In this document: piece by piece, positions 39,223-47,850 of the stretch | How positions within the stretch are numbered: the stretch's first letter is position 1 | How the letters are laid out: the number at the start of each line of letters is the position of its first letter | Origin: Zavarzinia sp041650655 | GTDB taxonomy: Bacteria > Pseudomonadota > Alphaproteobacteria > Zavarziniales > Zavarziniaceae | Length of the DNA: 64,000 nt | Reading direction: 5' to 3' | Assembly (NCBI RefSeq): GCF_041650655.1 | Contig: NZ_JBAZKR010000005.1 | Location: 5,209-69,208 of the forward strand | Program-made: the position numbers and the translations under genes | Notes under the pieces: model-generated | Databases searched by the model: none | What the model saw: the letters and a program-made list of their open reading frames with translations, nothing else | What the model was told of the DNA's origin: nothing

Positions 39223-39924
39223 TCAGGGCAATTGGATCCGCGCGAGGAAGGCGATGATCGCCGCGCGATTTTCCACGCCGAGCTTGTTCAGGATGTTGAT
39301 GACGTAGGTTTTCACCGTGGCCAGGCCGATGCCCATTATCTGGGCAATCGCCATATTCGATGCCCCGTTCTTGAGCAGCTCGACCACCTGGATTTCCCGC
39401 GGGGTCAATCCGAAGCGGAGTGTCAGCATCTGGTCCTGGCGTGCCTGCCGGACCCTCGGGTGCATCTTCAAATTGAATTCCAGGTAGTTTCTCATCGCGT
39501 TCCAGTTGACGAGACGCGAAGAGAAGCAGTCGCCACAGGGGCCGTTCAGGATCGCGAGCAGGGCGAAGGGCTTGCCGTGGTCGCGAAAGATGAAGTCCAC
39601 CTCGTCATGGACGCCGTAGCGCTGGAGGAAGGCATCGTGGCGGCGGTTATGTTCCTCGGGGTGGTTATGGCGCTCCCGGCCGAGGAAGAGGATGTCGTTC
39701 GCGCCGGCGAAGATCTGGTGGACGTTGAGGGGATCGTGGACATATCGCCCCTCCATATATTCGTCCATCAGGCGCTGGCTGACCCCGGTGGTGCTGTAGT
39801 CGTCGATGCGGCTGTCGGGGTCGATCCAGCAGAAGATGGATGCCGGGCAGTCGAGCGAGGACACCGCGAAACGCACGCTCTCATCGACAATCGCGGCGGA
39901 CAGGTAGTCATCGGCCATCTGCAT
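39223..39924 (-). CDS. LuxR-type HTH transcriptional regulator
   Basis: A 233-residue regulator. The C-terminal LuxR HTH (about 168-230: LTPREIQVVELLKNGASNMA, IGLATVKTYVINILNKLGVENRA) is clear. The N-terminal 150 residues form a sensor domain that I cannot place with confidence; it has cysteines (CGDCFSS) and several His/Asp and aromatic residues but not an obvious acyl-homoserine-lactone signature. The start has AAAGGAGC seven bases upstream. It sits between two operons on the same strand that share a palindrome, so it is probably their regulator (inference). Confidence 0.85.
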   Translation of the reverse strand: MQMADDYLSAAIVDESVRFAVSSLDCPASIFCWIDPDSRIDDYSTTGVSQRLMDEYMEGRYVHDPLNVHQIFAGANDILFLGRERHNHPEEHNRRHDAFLQRYGVHDEVDFIFRDHGKPFALLAILNGPCGDCFSSRLVNWNAMRNYLEFNLKMHPRVRQARQDQMLTLRFGLTPREIQVVELLKNGASNMAIAQIMGIGLATVKTYVINILNKLGVENRAAIIAFLARIQLP

Positions 39925-40070
39925 GGGACAAGCTCCTTTCAGCTCACAGGCGTTGCCACGACCACGGGCCGAGCCCGTTTCCCCCCCCTGATGTTTTCCC
40001 TACAAATTGGATTAGTTTGAAAAAGCAATATCCGTGCCAGCCGATCGGGCGGGCCGATCGCCGGCGGGCA

Positions 40071-40103
40071 AAAAGAAAGCCCCGGCCGGGGCCGGGGCTT
40101 TCA
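40071..40103 (-). terminator. Intrinsic terminator of the dioxygenase-RidA-SDR operon
   Basis: Read on the minus strand: an 11-bp stem GAAAGCCCCGG/CCGGGGCTTTC (40103-40093 with 40086-40076), a 6-base loop, then a run of five T (40075-40071). It lies 27 bases after the SDR stop. It is a canonical Rho-independent terminator separating this operon from the LuxR gene. Confidence 0.92.
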
Positions 40104-40129
40104 GAAGCCGGAAACAGAAGGGCGTGCGC

Positions 40130-40921
40130 TCAGGTCAAGGAGGCGCTGTCGTCCAGGGCCATTTCGAATTCCGGCAGGGTCATGCCGCCGTCCACTGCCA
40201 GGGCATGGCCGGTGACATAGGATGCCTCGTCGCTGGCGAGGAAGAGCACGCCGTTGGCGACTTCCTCCACCCCCCCGAAGCGCTTCAAGGGGACGGCGCA
40301 CTTGATCCGGTCGAGGAAGGATTGCGGCAGCTCGGCCAGGCCGTCGGTCATGATCGGGCCGGGGATCACCGCATTCACGGTGATGCCATAGCGCGCCAGC
40401 TCGATCGCGGCGGTCCGCATGAAGCCGAGCTGGCCGGCCTTCGACGCCCCGTAATGGGCCCAGCCCGGATAGCCGGTGATGGGGCCGGTGGTCGACGACG
40501 TGATGATGATCCGGCCCTTGCCGCGCAGCTTCATGGCCTTGACCGCGGCCGCGGTCGAGAGGAAGGAACTGCGCAGGTTGGTGTTGATCACCGTGTCGAA
40601 GTCCTCGACCGTCATGTCCTCGATCATGGCCGCCGGATAGATGCCGGCATTGGCGCAGAGAACGTCGAGCCCGCCGTAGAGTTGGACCGTGCGGTCGACC
40701 ATGGCCCGGTTGCCGTCCAGGGTCGAGACATCGGCGGCGAAGCCGGCCGCCGTGCCGCCGGCCGCCACGATCTGTTCGGCGACCGCGCCCGCCTCATCGA
40801 GCTTGCGCGAGACGACGAGGACCTTGGCCCCGGCGGCAGCGAAGCGCTGGGCGATCGCCTTGCCGATGCCCTTGCTGCCGCCGGTGACGATGACGCTCTT
40901 GCCCCGCAGGGATGCGATCAT
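40130..40921 (-). CDS. SDR family oxidoreductase
   Basis: Classical SDR of 263 residues: TGGSKGIGKAIA near residue 12, LCANAGIYP, Ser in ITSSTTGPITG and catalytic YGASKAGQ. It is a close paralogue of the SDR at 32727-33521 (both have VLVVSRK.DEA, GFAADVS, DMTV.D and TGPITG segments). The start is the ATG giving MIASLRGKSV; the frame extends upstream only as sequence antisense-like to RidA and the dioxygenase. It is the third gene of its operon, followed by a strong terminator. The substrate is unknown. Confidence 0.87.
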   Translation of the reverse strand: MIASLRGKSVIVTGGSKGIGKAIAQRFAAAGAKVLVVSRKLDEAGAVAEQIVAAGGTAAGFAADVSTLDGNRAMVDRTVQLYGGLDVLCANAGIYPAAMIEDMTVEDFDTVINTNLRSSFLSTAAAVKAMKLRGKGRIIITSSTTGPITGYPGWAHYGASKAGQLGFMRTAAIELARYGITVNAVIPGPIMTDGLAELPQSFLDRIKCAVPLKRFGGVEEVANGVLFLASDEASYVTGHALAVDGGMTLPEFEMALDDSASLT

Positions 40922-40935
40922 GGTGGCCTCCCGGC

Positions 40936-41346
40936 TCAAGCGTCGACGGCGGTCGCCGTGACCTCGACCAACTGGTCGGGATGCACGAAGGCACGGACCT
41001 CGACGGTCGTGGAGCATGGCCGGTGATCGCCGACCCAGGGACCGAGGATGCCCGGCATGACCTCGATGAAGGTCTTGATGTCGGTCGTGTAGAAGGTCCA
41101 GGTGACCAGCTTGCTGCGGTCGAGCCCGTCTGCCTTCAGGCAGGCGTCGATGACGCCGAGGACATAGTCGAACTGGGCCGCCATGTCGCCCGCGCCGACC
41201 AGTTCGAGGGTCTCCAGCGTGCCTTTCAGGGGGGCCACGCCGGCATAATAGACGGTGTCGCCGGCCCGCACCGACTGGCAGAAGGCGAGGCCGTCGAAGA
41301 CGTCGGCGCCGAGATAGTCGACGGCTGGATTGGTCCTGGTGATCAT
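40936..41346 (-). CDS. RidA/YjgF family protein
   Basis: A 136-residue protein of the RidA superfamily, whose members hydrolyse reactive enamine/imine intermediates or act in degradation pathways. Family features are AGDTVYYAGVAP near the start, AAQFDYVLGVIDACLKADGLDRSKLV in the middle and the C-terminal CSTTVEVRAFVHPDQLVEVTATAV; the conserved substrate-contact Arg is replaced or shifted here, so a true deaminase role is uncertain. It lies between the dioxygenase and the SDR, pointing to a catabolic job on a nitrogen-containing or keto intermediate. Confidence 0.85.
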   Translation of the reverse strand: MITRTNPAVDYLGADVFDGLAFCQSVRAGDTVYYAGVAPLKGTLETLELVGAGDMAAQFDYVLGVIDACLKADGLDRSKLVTWTFYTTDIKTFIEVMPGILGPWVGDHRPCSTTVEVRAFVHPDQLVEVTATAVDA

Positions 41347-41358
41347 GGGCTCCCTCCT

Positions 41359-42255
41359 TCAGGCGGCGGTGCTGTCGGTGAAGAGCTTCTTGGCGTCCAT
41401 CGCCTCGTCGGCCTTCTTCTTGATGATGTCGGTGTTCAGCACCTTGCGTTCCTGCGGCGGGTGCAGGACGGTCATCGGATCCTCGAAGTCGCCGACATAG
41501 CCCATGGCGAAGCAGCCCATCTGGTAGCCCATGACCTTCAACAGGTCTTCCGGCAGGGTCTTGGCGATCTCGATGGGCGTGGTCAGATACTGGTTTTCCT
41601 CCTGGCGCACCCAGCCGACGGCATAGGTGATGTTGATCGCCTGACGGATCTTGTCGGACTTGTTCTCGCCGGCGCCGTGATAGACCTTGCCGGTATAGAA
41701 CAGGGCGGAGCCCCGGGTCATTTCGGCCGGGATCGATTCCTCGATGGTATATTCGCGGTCGTCCAGCAGGTGGCTGCCCGGTACCACGCGGGTCGCGCCC
41801 ATCTCCTCGGTGTAATCGGTCATGGCCCAGAGGATGTTGCACTGGACCTCGTAGTCCTTCGGGAAGGGGAAGAAGTCCCAGGCGACCTGGTCGCGGTGGA
41901 TCGGCTGGGCCTTGGAGCCCGGGAAGACGCTGATGATCTGCGTCAGGTGGAGCTGGAAGGTGGTCGCCTTTTCCAGGAACTTGCCGGCGGTGCCGATCGC
42001 CGTCGGATTCATGATGAGTTCCCGGGCCGCCGGGGAACGGGCGATCATGGCGCCGGTCCGCTTGGTCAGCTTGCCGACGAAGCCGTCGTCGCCGTAGAGG
42101 GAACTCCGGACATAGGGGCCCATTTCGGCGTCGATCCGGTCCATCAGGGCTTCGGGGACCAGATTGTCGACGATGCAGTAGCCGTGCTCGCGAAGGGCGG
42201 CGGCGACTTCCTCCGGGGTGGCCGTCGAGGGCAGGTGAACAGCTTTCATCGTCAC
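41359..42255 (-). CDS. Phytanoyl-CoA dioxygenase (PhyH) family protein
   Basis: Fe(II)/2-oxoglutarate-dependent oxygenase of 298 residues with a double-stranded beta-helix fold. The metal ligands are visible as the HxD in PIHRDQVAWDFF and the distal His in KVYHGAGENKSDKIR, where the later Arg would hold 2-oxoglutarate. PhyH relatives hydroxylate fatty acids, amino acids, betaines or secondary metabolites, so the substrate is open. It is the first gene of the operon with RidA and SDR. The shared palindrome is centred 82 bases before its start. Confidence 0.87.
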   Translation of the reverse strand: MTMKAVHLPSTATPEEVAAALREHGYCIVDNLVPEALMDRIDAEMGPYVRSSLYGDDGFVGKLTKRTGAMIARSPAARELIMNPTAIGTAGKFLEKATTFQLHLTQIISVFPGSKAQPIHRDQVAWDFFPFPKDYEVQCNILWAMTDYTEEMGATRVVPGSHLLDDREYTIEESIPAEMTRGSALFYTGKVYHGAGENKSDKIRQAINITYAVGWVRQEENQYLTTPIEIAKTLPEDLLKVMGYQMGCFAMGYVGDFEDPMTVLHPPQERKVLNTDIIKKKADEAMDAKKLFTDSTAA

Positions 42256-42329
42256 ATCCTCATGTAAGGCGGGCCAGATGCGGCCGGCGTTGACGAGGAA
42301 AGCGTCGAAGATCGGGTCGAATGCGACAA

Positions 42330-42345
42330 TCCACCTTCCGGTGGA
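42330..42345. promoter_or_regulatory. Putative operator upstream of dioxygenase operon
   Basis: Palindrome TCCACC-TTCC-GGTGGA with the same flanks (CAA before, A after) as the site at 39120-39135. Its distance to the start codon is also similar. It lies in the 224-base divergent gap before vgrG; the rest of that gap shows no gene. Confidence 0.65.
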
Positions 42346-42479
42346 AAGGTGCCGCCGACACCTGTGGCATTACGGGAATGCCGAGCCGCAGAGGGCCGGC
42401 GATCGTGTGGCCACAGCGCGACAGGCGGCCCTTACGTTTTCGTGCATATGCACTTGAAAATCACCACCGTTAGTGTCTG

Positions 42480-44372
42480 ATGGTGATCGATGCAATTTTT
42501 GAGAAGCATAGGCGGCGAATGCGCCCTCTCCCTGTGCAAGAGAAGAGAATCGGCTCGTTTCACACCCCTCGCGGTGAAGACAAGCTGGTTCTCGTCAAAT
42601 TCGAGTGCCACGAAGGCCTGGGCGAGCTGTTCGACTGCCGGATAGAGGCTCTCGGCACCGAAAAAGGGCTGGATGCGACCGACCTGTTGGGCAAGCCCTG
42701 CCATGTCTCCTTCCAGACGGTCGGCGGGGGCAAGCGCCATTTCGCGGGCATCGTGACGGAAGTCCGCTGGCTCGGCATTCGGGACGAGTGGCCGCTGTTC
42801 GGTTTCGTGCTGCGCCCCTGGCTCTGGCTGCTCGGCCGAACCTCCGGTTCGCGCATCTTCCAGCAGAAGAGTGTCGAAGAGATCGTCAGGGACGTGGTTT
42901 CGGCGGCGAAATTCGCCGACTTCGAATTCAACCTGGCCGGGCACTACGACAAACTGGAATATTGCGTCCAGTACCAGGAGACCTCCCTCAACTTCGTTCT
43001 GCGATTGATGGAGGAATTCGGCATCTATTTCTATTTCGAGCACGGCGCCGGGCGCCACAAGCTCGTGCTGGTGGACGGCATCTCGGCCCACAAGCCGGTG
43101 CCGGGCGCGAACAGCCTGCGCATCGTGCCGCGGCGGACGCGGGAATGGCAGGACAAGGAGCATCTTCATTCCTGGACCGTCGAGGCGAGCCTCCGCAGCG
43201 ACCGTGTCGTCCTGAACGATTACGACGATGCCCAGCCCAACGCCAAGCTCCTGGTCGATGCGTCGGCCGCCGACGGCAGCTACGAGATCTACCACCATCC
43301 CGGGCGCTACAGCGAAGCGGACGCGGGTCGGCAGTTGGCACAGGTCCGGCTCGAATCCGAACAGGCCCAGGCCCAGCGGCGAACCGGCTACGGCAGCGCC
43401 ATCAGTTGTTTTCCCGGCGGTCTGGTGAAGGTCGAAGGGCACGGAACGGCGGCCGAGAACCGCGACTATCTGGTCGTCCGCACGTGGCATACGGCAGCGG
43501 TCGAAAGCTACGGCTCGGTCGGCGGGGCGGACGATGCCGGCGACGTCTATGACAGCGTGCTGGAACTCCAGGCCAAGGACAGGCCGTTCCGCTCGCCCCA
43601 GAGCGCCTTCCGACCGGCGGTCCGTGGTCCCCAGACCGCCCGTGTGGTGGGCAAGAAGGGGGAGGAAATCGACGTCGATTCCCGCGGGCGGATCCTGGTG
43701 CAATTCCACTGGGATCGAGAGCGCGTCGATTCCCGGCGGGTTCGCGTCGCCCAGTCGCTCGCCGGCAAGGGGTGGGGGATGCAGGCGATTCCGCGCATCG
43801 GCCAGGAGGTCGTGGTCGAATTCCTGGAGGGCGATCCGGACCGGCCGCTGGTCACCGGCGTCGTCTACAACGGCACCAATCCACTGCCTTACAGCCTGCC
43901 GGAAAACAAGACGACCACCGGCCTCAAAAGCAATTCGTCGCTGGGCGGCGGCGGTTTCAATCAATTGGCCTTCGGCGACAAGGCAGGGGCGGAGACAGTG
44001 GACTTTCGGGCGGAACGCGATTTCGTCGCGACCGTCCGCCGCCGGGAGACGCGGGACGTCGGTGCCGCCTTCGCGACAGCGAGGGGGGCGGCGTCGCGCA
44101 GCATCACGGTGAAGAAGGGCGACGACAAATTGTCGGTCGAGAGCGGCAATCAGGATGTCGAGATCGGTGGCAGCCAGACCGTCGAGGTCGGCGACGCCGT
44201 CGAAATCAGCGCGGGCACGAGAATCGTCCTCAAGGTCGGCGCCAGCAAGGTGGTGATCGACGCGTCCAGCGTCACGATCTCGTCGCCCAAGATCAAGGTC
44301 GACGGCATGGAAACCGCCGTGAACGGATCGGCGGAACTGACCGCGACCGGCGCGCTGGTCAAGATCAACTGA
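42480..44372 (+). CDS. vgrG: Type VI secretion spike protein VgrG
   Basis: Trimeric spike of the type VI secretion system, 630 residues. It has a gp27-like N-terminal part (about 15-370, with YCVQYQETSLNFVLRLMEEFGIYFYF), a gp5 OB-fold (about 395-480, with DSRGRILVQFHWDRE and the GVVYNGTNPLPYSLP joint) and C-terminal beta-helix repeats (about 545-630). No extra effector domain follows, so it is not an evolved VgrG. The start could be 42480 or the ATG at 42519 (MRPLPVQEKR). It is the first gene of the T6SS locus. GC and codon use look like the rest of the window. Confidence 0.92.
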   Translation: MVIDAIFEKHRRRMRPLPVQEKRIGSFHTPRGEDKLVLVKFECHEGLGELFDCRIEALGTEKGLDATDLLGKPCHVSFQTVGGGKRHFAGIVTEVRWLGIRDEWPLFGFVLRPWLWLLGRTSGSRIFQQKSVEEIVRDVVSAAKFADFEFNLAGHYDKLEYCVQYQETSLNFVLRLMEEFGIYFYFEHGAGRHKLVLVDGISAHKPVPGANSLRIVPRRTREWQDKEHLHSWTVEASLRSDRVVLNDYDDAQPNAKLLVDASAADGSYEIYHHPGRYSEADAGRQLAQVRLESEQAQAQRRTGYGSAISCFPGGLVKVEGHGTAAENRDYLVVRTWHTAAVESYGSVGGADDAGDVYDSVLELQAKDRPFRSPQSAFRPAVRGPQTARVVGKKGEEIDVDSRGRILVQFHWDRERVDSRRVRVAQSLAGKGWGMQAIPRIGQEVVVEFLEGDPDRPLVTGVVYNGTNPLPYSLPENKTTTGLKSNSSLGGGGFNQLAFGDKAGAETVDFRAERDFVATVRRRETRDVGAAFATARGAASRSITVKKGDDKLSVESGNQDVEIGGSQTVEVGDAVEISAGTRIVLKVGASKVVIDASSVTISSPKIKVDGMETAVNGSAELTATGALVKIN

Positions 44373-44379
44373 TCCGGCG

Positions 44380-44973
44380 ATGAGGAAACGGATCCGCTTC
44401 ACCACGGCGCTCGACGTCTTCGAGGCGTTCGAGACCCTGCGCGGCGACATTGGTGCGGAACCGGCGGACGAGCCTTCGATCGCCTATTTGAAGGCGCTCG
44501 CCGTGTCGGCGACGCCGGAGGATGCGATTGGGTTCTGCGCCCATCTCCTGTCGCGCCGCGATGCCGTCCTTTGGGGCGCGCGCTGCGTTACACGATTGTG
44601 CGCCCGTCTGTCGGCCGAAGAGGCGAAGTTGATCGAGGCGGCGGAAGATTGGCTCCGGCATCAGGACGAGACCAGCCGGCGCGCTGCCCTGGCCCTGGCC
44701 GGCGGGGCCGACCGGCGGCTGGCGGCGACTTGGGCCGCCCTGGCCGCCGCCTGGTCGGGCGGCAGCATGACGAACGACGGCTTCGGGCCGGTTCCCTGTC
44801 CGCCCTATCTGACGCACAAGGCGGCCAATGCGGCGGTCCTGCTGGCCATCGCCACGCGCGGGGTGAAGGCGCGCCGCAACCTGGTGGGCGACTGTGTCGA
44901 CTGGGGCATCGAGATCGCGACCGGCGAGGCCCCGGAGGTCGCGCGGCCAATCGACGAACCGTCGGGGAGGTGA
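44380..44973 (+). CDS. DUF6931-like protein, T6SS-associated
   Basis: A 197-residue soluble, mostly helical, Ala-rich protein with no signal peptide or membrane segment. Visible features are RFTTALDVFEAFETLRGDI near the start, a repeated-helix middle (about 45-130) and CPPYLTHKAANAAVLLAIA. It resembles the DUF6931 group found beside T6SS genes; that assignment is from memory of the family pattern and not certain. It sits 7 bases after vgrG and three bases before tssA, so it belongs to this transcript. An adaptor, chaperone or effector-related role is a guess from position. Confidence 0.7.
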   Translation: MRKRIRFTTALDVFEAFETLRGDIGAEPADEPSIAYLKALAVSATPEDAIGFCAHLLSRRDAVLWGARCVTRLCARLSAEEAKLIEAAEDWLRHQDETSRRAALALAGGADRRLAATWAALAAAWSGGSMTNDGFGPVPCPPYLTHKAANAAVLLAIATRGVKARRNLVGDCVDWGIEIATGEAPEVARPIDEPSGR

Positions 44974-44976
44974 GGC

Positions 44977-46008
44977 GTGAGCCGAGCGCCGGATTATTCG
45001 ACCCCGATCTCCGCCGAGGCGCCCTGCGGTCGCGACCTCGATGCCGATCACGACTACACCATGTTGATGATGGCGATCGAGACCTACCTGCCGGAGCGAT
45101 ATGCGGGCTTCCAGCGGAACGGGACGAAAGAAGCGGACCTGATCGCCAGAATCACGGATCGTCTGGAGGACAGCCGGGATCTCGGCCTGCTCACCGGCTT
45201 GGCCCGTCTGCAGATCTTGCGTGGTGACGTCCATGCTTTCGAGCGCACGATCGCCCAGATCGCGGGCCTGCTGAAGGAACATTGGGACGATGTCTATCCC
45301 CGCTGTCCGAACGGCGACCCGACCCGGCGCCTGAACACGCTGACGACGCTGGTCAACAACCGGGCGCATGTCGCCATTCCGCTCGAAAACCTGCCACTCG
45401 TCCAGACCGATCGCGGAACCGCCGTGACCTGGAAGGCCTGGGTGGCCGAGAGAGGGGCGACGGCGCAGATCGAGGGCGGCCAGCCGTCCGCCCTGGCCGC
45501 CGCCTTCGCCAAGGCGAATCCCGAGGAGCTTCAGCGGTTGGCCGAATGTCTGCAGCGGTTGGCGGCGGCATCGGCGGAGATCGAGAACACCGTGTCGGTC
45601 CGTTCGGGCGGGAAGGGCAGGGTCGATTTGGCCAAGCTTCGCGAACCCGTGGCCGCCATCGTCAAACTCATTCAGGAACAGGCAGGGTTACACATGCCGC
45701 CTCCGCCACCGGCCGAAGCATCTCTTGCGGCAGCGGCCGGGGAAGCGACCGAGCCGGTTTCCGACGGGCCGGCGATCGGTTCTTGGCTTGATGCGCGCCG
45801 CAGGCTGGGAGCCGTCATCGACTATTATTGCGAATTCGAGCCCGCCAACCCTGCCTTGATCCTGGCGCGCCAGGCCCAGGCACTATTCGGTCTGGACCTG
45901 ACCGAACTGCTGTCGCTTCTCGTGCCGGACAAATTGGCCAAGGCACGCTTCGCCTTGGCGTCCCGCCCGGCCCCGGCGAGCGAGAGGAAGACCTCGGTGC
46001 CGACGTAA
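44977..46008 (+). CDS. tssA: Type VI secretion protein TssA (ImpA type), 3' end altered
   Basis: Cap or priming protein for T6SS tail assembly, 343 residues. The ImpA_N domain (about 8-125) starts PISAEAPCGRDLDADHDYTM. The C-terminal region (about 262-330) with RRRLGAVIDYYCEFEPANPALILARQAQALFGL matches the family's ring-forming end. The homologous part stops near ARFALASRP (about 45965). The last dozen codons are antisense to tssF sequence, because the inverted segment begins here. The protein is probably near full length, with a replaced tail. Confidence 0.88.
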   Translation: MSRAPDYSTPISAEAPCGRDLDADHDYTMLMMAIETYLPERYAGFQRNGTKEADLIARITDRLEDSRDLGLLTGLARLQILRGDVHAFERTIAQIAGLLKEHWDDVYPRCPNGDPTRRLNTLTTLVNNRAHVAIPLENLPLVQTDRGTAVTWKAWVAERGATAQIEGGQPSALAAAFAKANPEELQRLAECLQRLAAASAEIENTVSVRSGGKGRVDLAKLREPVAAIVKLIQEQAGLHMPPPPPAEASLAAAAGEATEPVSDGPAIGSWLDARRRLGAVIDYYCEFEPANPALILARQAQALFGLDLTELLSLLVPDKLAKARFALASRPAPASERKTSVPT

Positions 46009-47285
46009 TCCGATGCGGTGCCAAGCTCGCGCTCCTCGGCAGAGCGGATCCTGGCATCCCGACGAAGCGTGTAGGAGAGTTGCCCGGCTTCCGGCGGGGC
46101 GGCATAGAGCGGTGGAAGCTTCACCTTCCGCCCGCTCCCGCCCAGGAAACCGAAGACGTCTTCGACCGTGTGGATCTCGTTGTCCGCGGGGTGGCTGCGG
46201 TCCGCCACGATCGGATATTCGTGGCGCCCGTGATCGAGGGCGATGCGGTCGGTCGGCCGGCGGAAGAGATTGATCGCCGGGACCGCGTGGAGGGCGAAGG
46301 CGCCGGCATGGACGGCACCGGCCAGCCGGGACACCGAGCGGTCGAAGGTCAGCAGCAGTTTCACCGCGGGCGCCTCTACCCTGGGCAGGACCTCGTCCAG
46401 ACCTTCCAGCGCGAAGCCCAGGAACTTCCGGGGAAAATGGAAATACTCCCTGATCAGGTCGAAGCCCCGGAATACCCGTTTGCCGTTCGGCAGCATCATC
46501 TCGGCCTCGTCGAAGCCGATTTGGGCCAGGCTGGAAAGGGGCAGATCCAGGACCACGCTGTGGCCACCGGGATCGGTGAACTGCAGATGGATGCCGTTGC
46601 AGTTCGCGAACACCTGCTCGTAGAGCCCGTCGGCGTCCGCCTCCGCCCCCAGCAGGTGGAAGGCGAGGCGATCGGCGCGGCTGGCGGCGAACCAGCCGTC
46701 TCTGGCCTTTGGCGAGCCCGGCTCGGGCTCATCCTCGCGCCGTACGGTGGTTCGGCGGACGAGGGTCAGGCAGAGCCCGGCGGCGACCTCGGGTCCCGCC
46801 GCGATCCCCGATGCGGCGATCTGCCCGGCCGCGACGAAATATTGCGCTTCCACCAGTTCGAAGGGCCAGAGAGTCAACGCGTTGCACAGGCGGAAACGGC
46901 AGGTGGTGCCGCGCTGCCGTTCGCGGTAGGCGGCATCGACGGATGCGTGCCGCGGCAACGTCCTGCCTTCATCCAGGCCCGGATCGCCGTAAGGCGGCGT
47001 GAAGCCGAGAAGGACGGCCGACGGCACCGGAGCGAGATAGCCCGGCACCAGTTGTTCCAGCAGGTTGGCCGTGAATTCCGGAAATTCCTGCTTCAGTGTC
47101 AGTTGCACGCGGGCCGCCAGGAAGGCCGCCCCTTCCAGAAGGCCGCCGATCATCGGATCGGCCCGGTCCGCCGTGATCTCGCCGAGGCGCCGGGCGATGT
47201 TCGGATGTTCCTTCGAAAATTCGGCGCCCTGTTCGAAGAGGACCTTCAATTCCCTTTCGTAGAGGTCCAGGAATTCACGGTTCAT
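45966..47285 (-). pseudogene. tssF: tssF N-terminal fragment (inverted segment)
   Basis: Baseplate protein TssF, first about 437 residues, starting MNREFLDLYERELKVLFEQG, a perfect family N-terminus. It overlaps the tssE stop by ATGA. TssF homology runs to DYVGTEVFLSLAGAG near 45966; the open frame continues to 45825 but is then antisense to tssA. The missing C-terminal third is found on the plus strand at 48346-48949. Together the two pieces give about 640 residues, the normal full length. An intact TssF cannot be made from this arrangement. Confidence 0.85.
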
Positions 47286-47827
47286 GGCGCGGTCCATCCC
47301 GCCTTGCCGTCGCGGTCGACGGCCACCCTGCCGGTATCGCGCTGCATGTCGGCGATGAATTCGACCGGCACGGCGAAGGGTTCGGCCCGCATCTCCGCCG
47401 CCACCAGGAAGCGGACCTGGAGGGCCGCCCTCTTCTCCTCCTGGTCCTCGCCCTCCTCCCGCCGCACTTCGATGCTGCCCGCCGACAGGCGCGGCTCGTA
47501 ACGTGCCAGGGCCGCACCCAGGGCGCCTTCGATTTCCGAAAACCGGGCTTCGTCGATCGTGTGCCGGGCGAGATCCGGCAGCCCGAAATTGAGGATGGAG
47601 TCGCGGACCCTGGGGAAATCCGCGAGATCGACTGTCGCCTCGAGACTGACCGTGTTCAGGAGATCCTCGAGATCGCGACCGATCGCCTCGCGCAAGGCCT
47701 GTTCGCCGATCGCGCCGCCGCCACCGCGACCGCCCGCCGGCAGCCCCGCATCCCTCGTCGCATGGGCGTCCCGGAAGGCCACCATGAGCGGGCAACGAAC
47801 GCGCCCATTGGCCGGTCGCCCCCCCAT
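47282..47827 (-). CDS. tssE: Type VI secretion baseplate protein TssE
   Basis: gp25-like baseplate wedge protein, 181 residues, on the inverted segment. The gp25 domain (about 38-160) is visible, with LREAIGRDLEDLLNTV, DFPRVRDSILNFGLPDL and YEPRLSAGSIEVR. It starts MGGRPANG; an internal ATG at 47785 (MVAFRDAH) is an alternative. It lies 23 bases after hcp and overlaps the tssF start by ATGA, so hcp-tssE-tssF was one transcript before inversion, and still is within the segment. Confidence 0.88.
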   Translation of the reverse strand: MGGRPANGRVRCPLMVAFRDAHATRDAGLPAGGRGGGGAIGEQALREAIGRDLEDLLNTVSLEATVDLADFPRVRDSILNFGLPDLARHTIDEARFSEIEGALGAALARYEPRLSAGSIEVRREEGEDQEEKRAALQVRFLVAAEMRAEPFAVPVEFIADMQRDTGRVAVDRDGKAGWTAP

Positions 47828-47850
47828 GCCGTCACCTCACCGACCGTAAC

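Noticed and set aside
45828..47501. Plus-strand open frame of 557 codons over the inverted tssF segment
   Set aside because: The minus strand encodes clear TssF and TssE; the plus frame has no motif. It was examined in case the segment had been misread as inverted.
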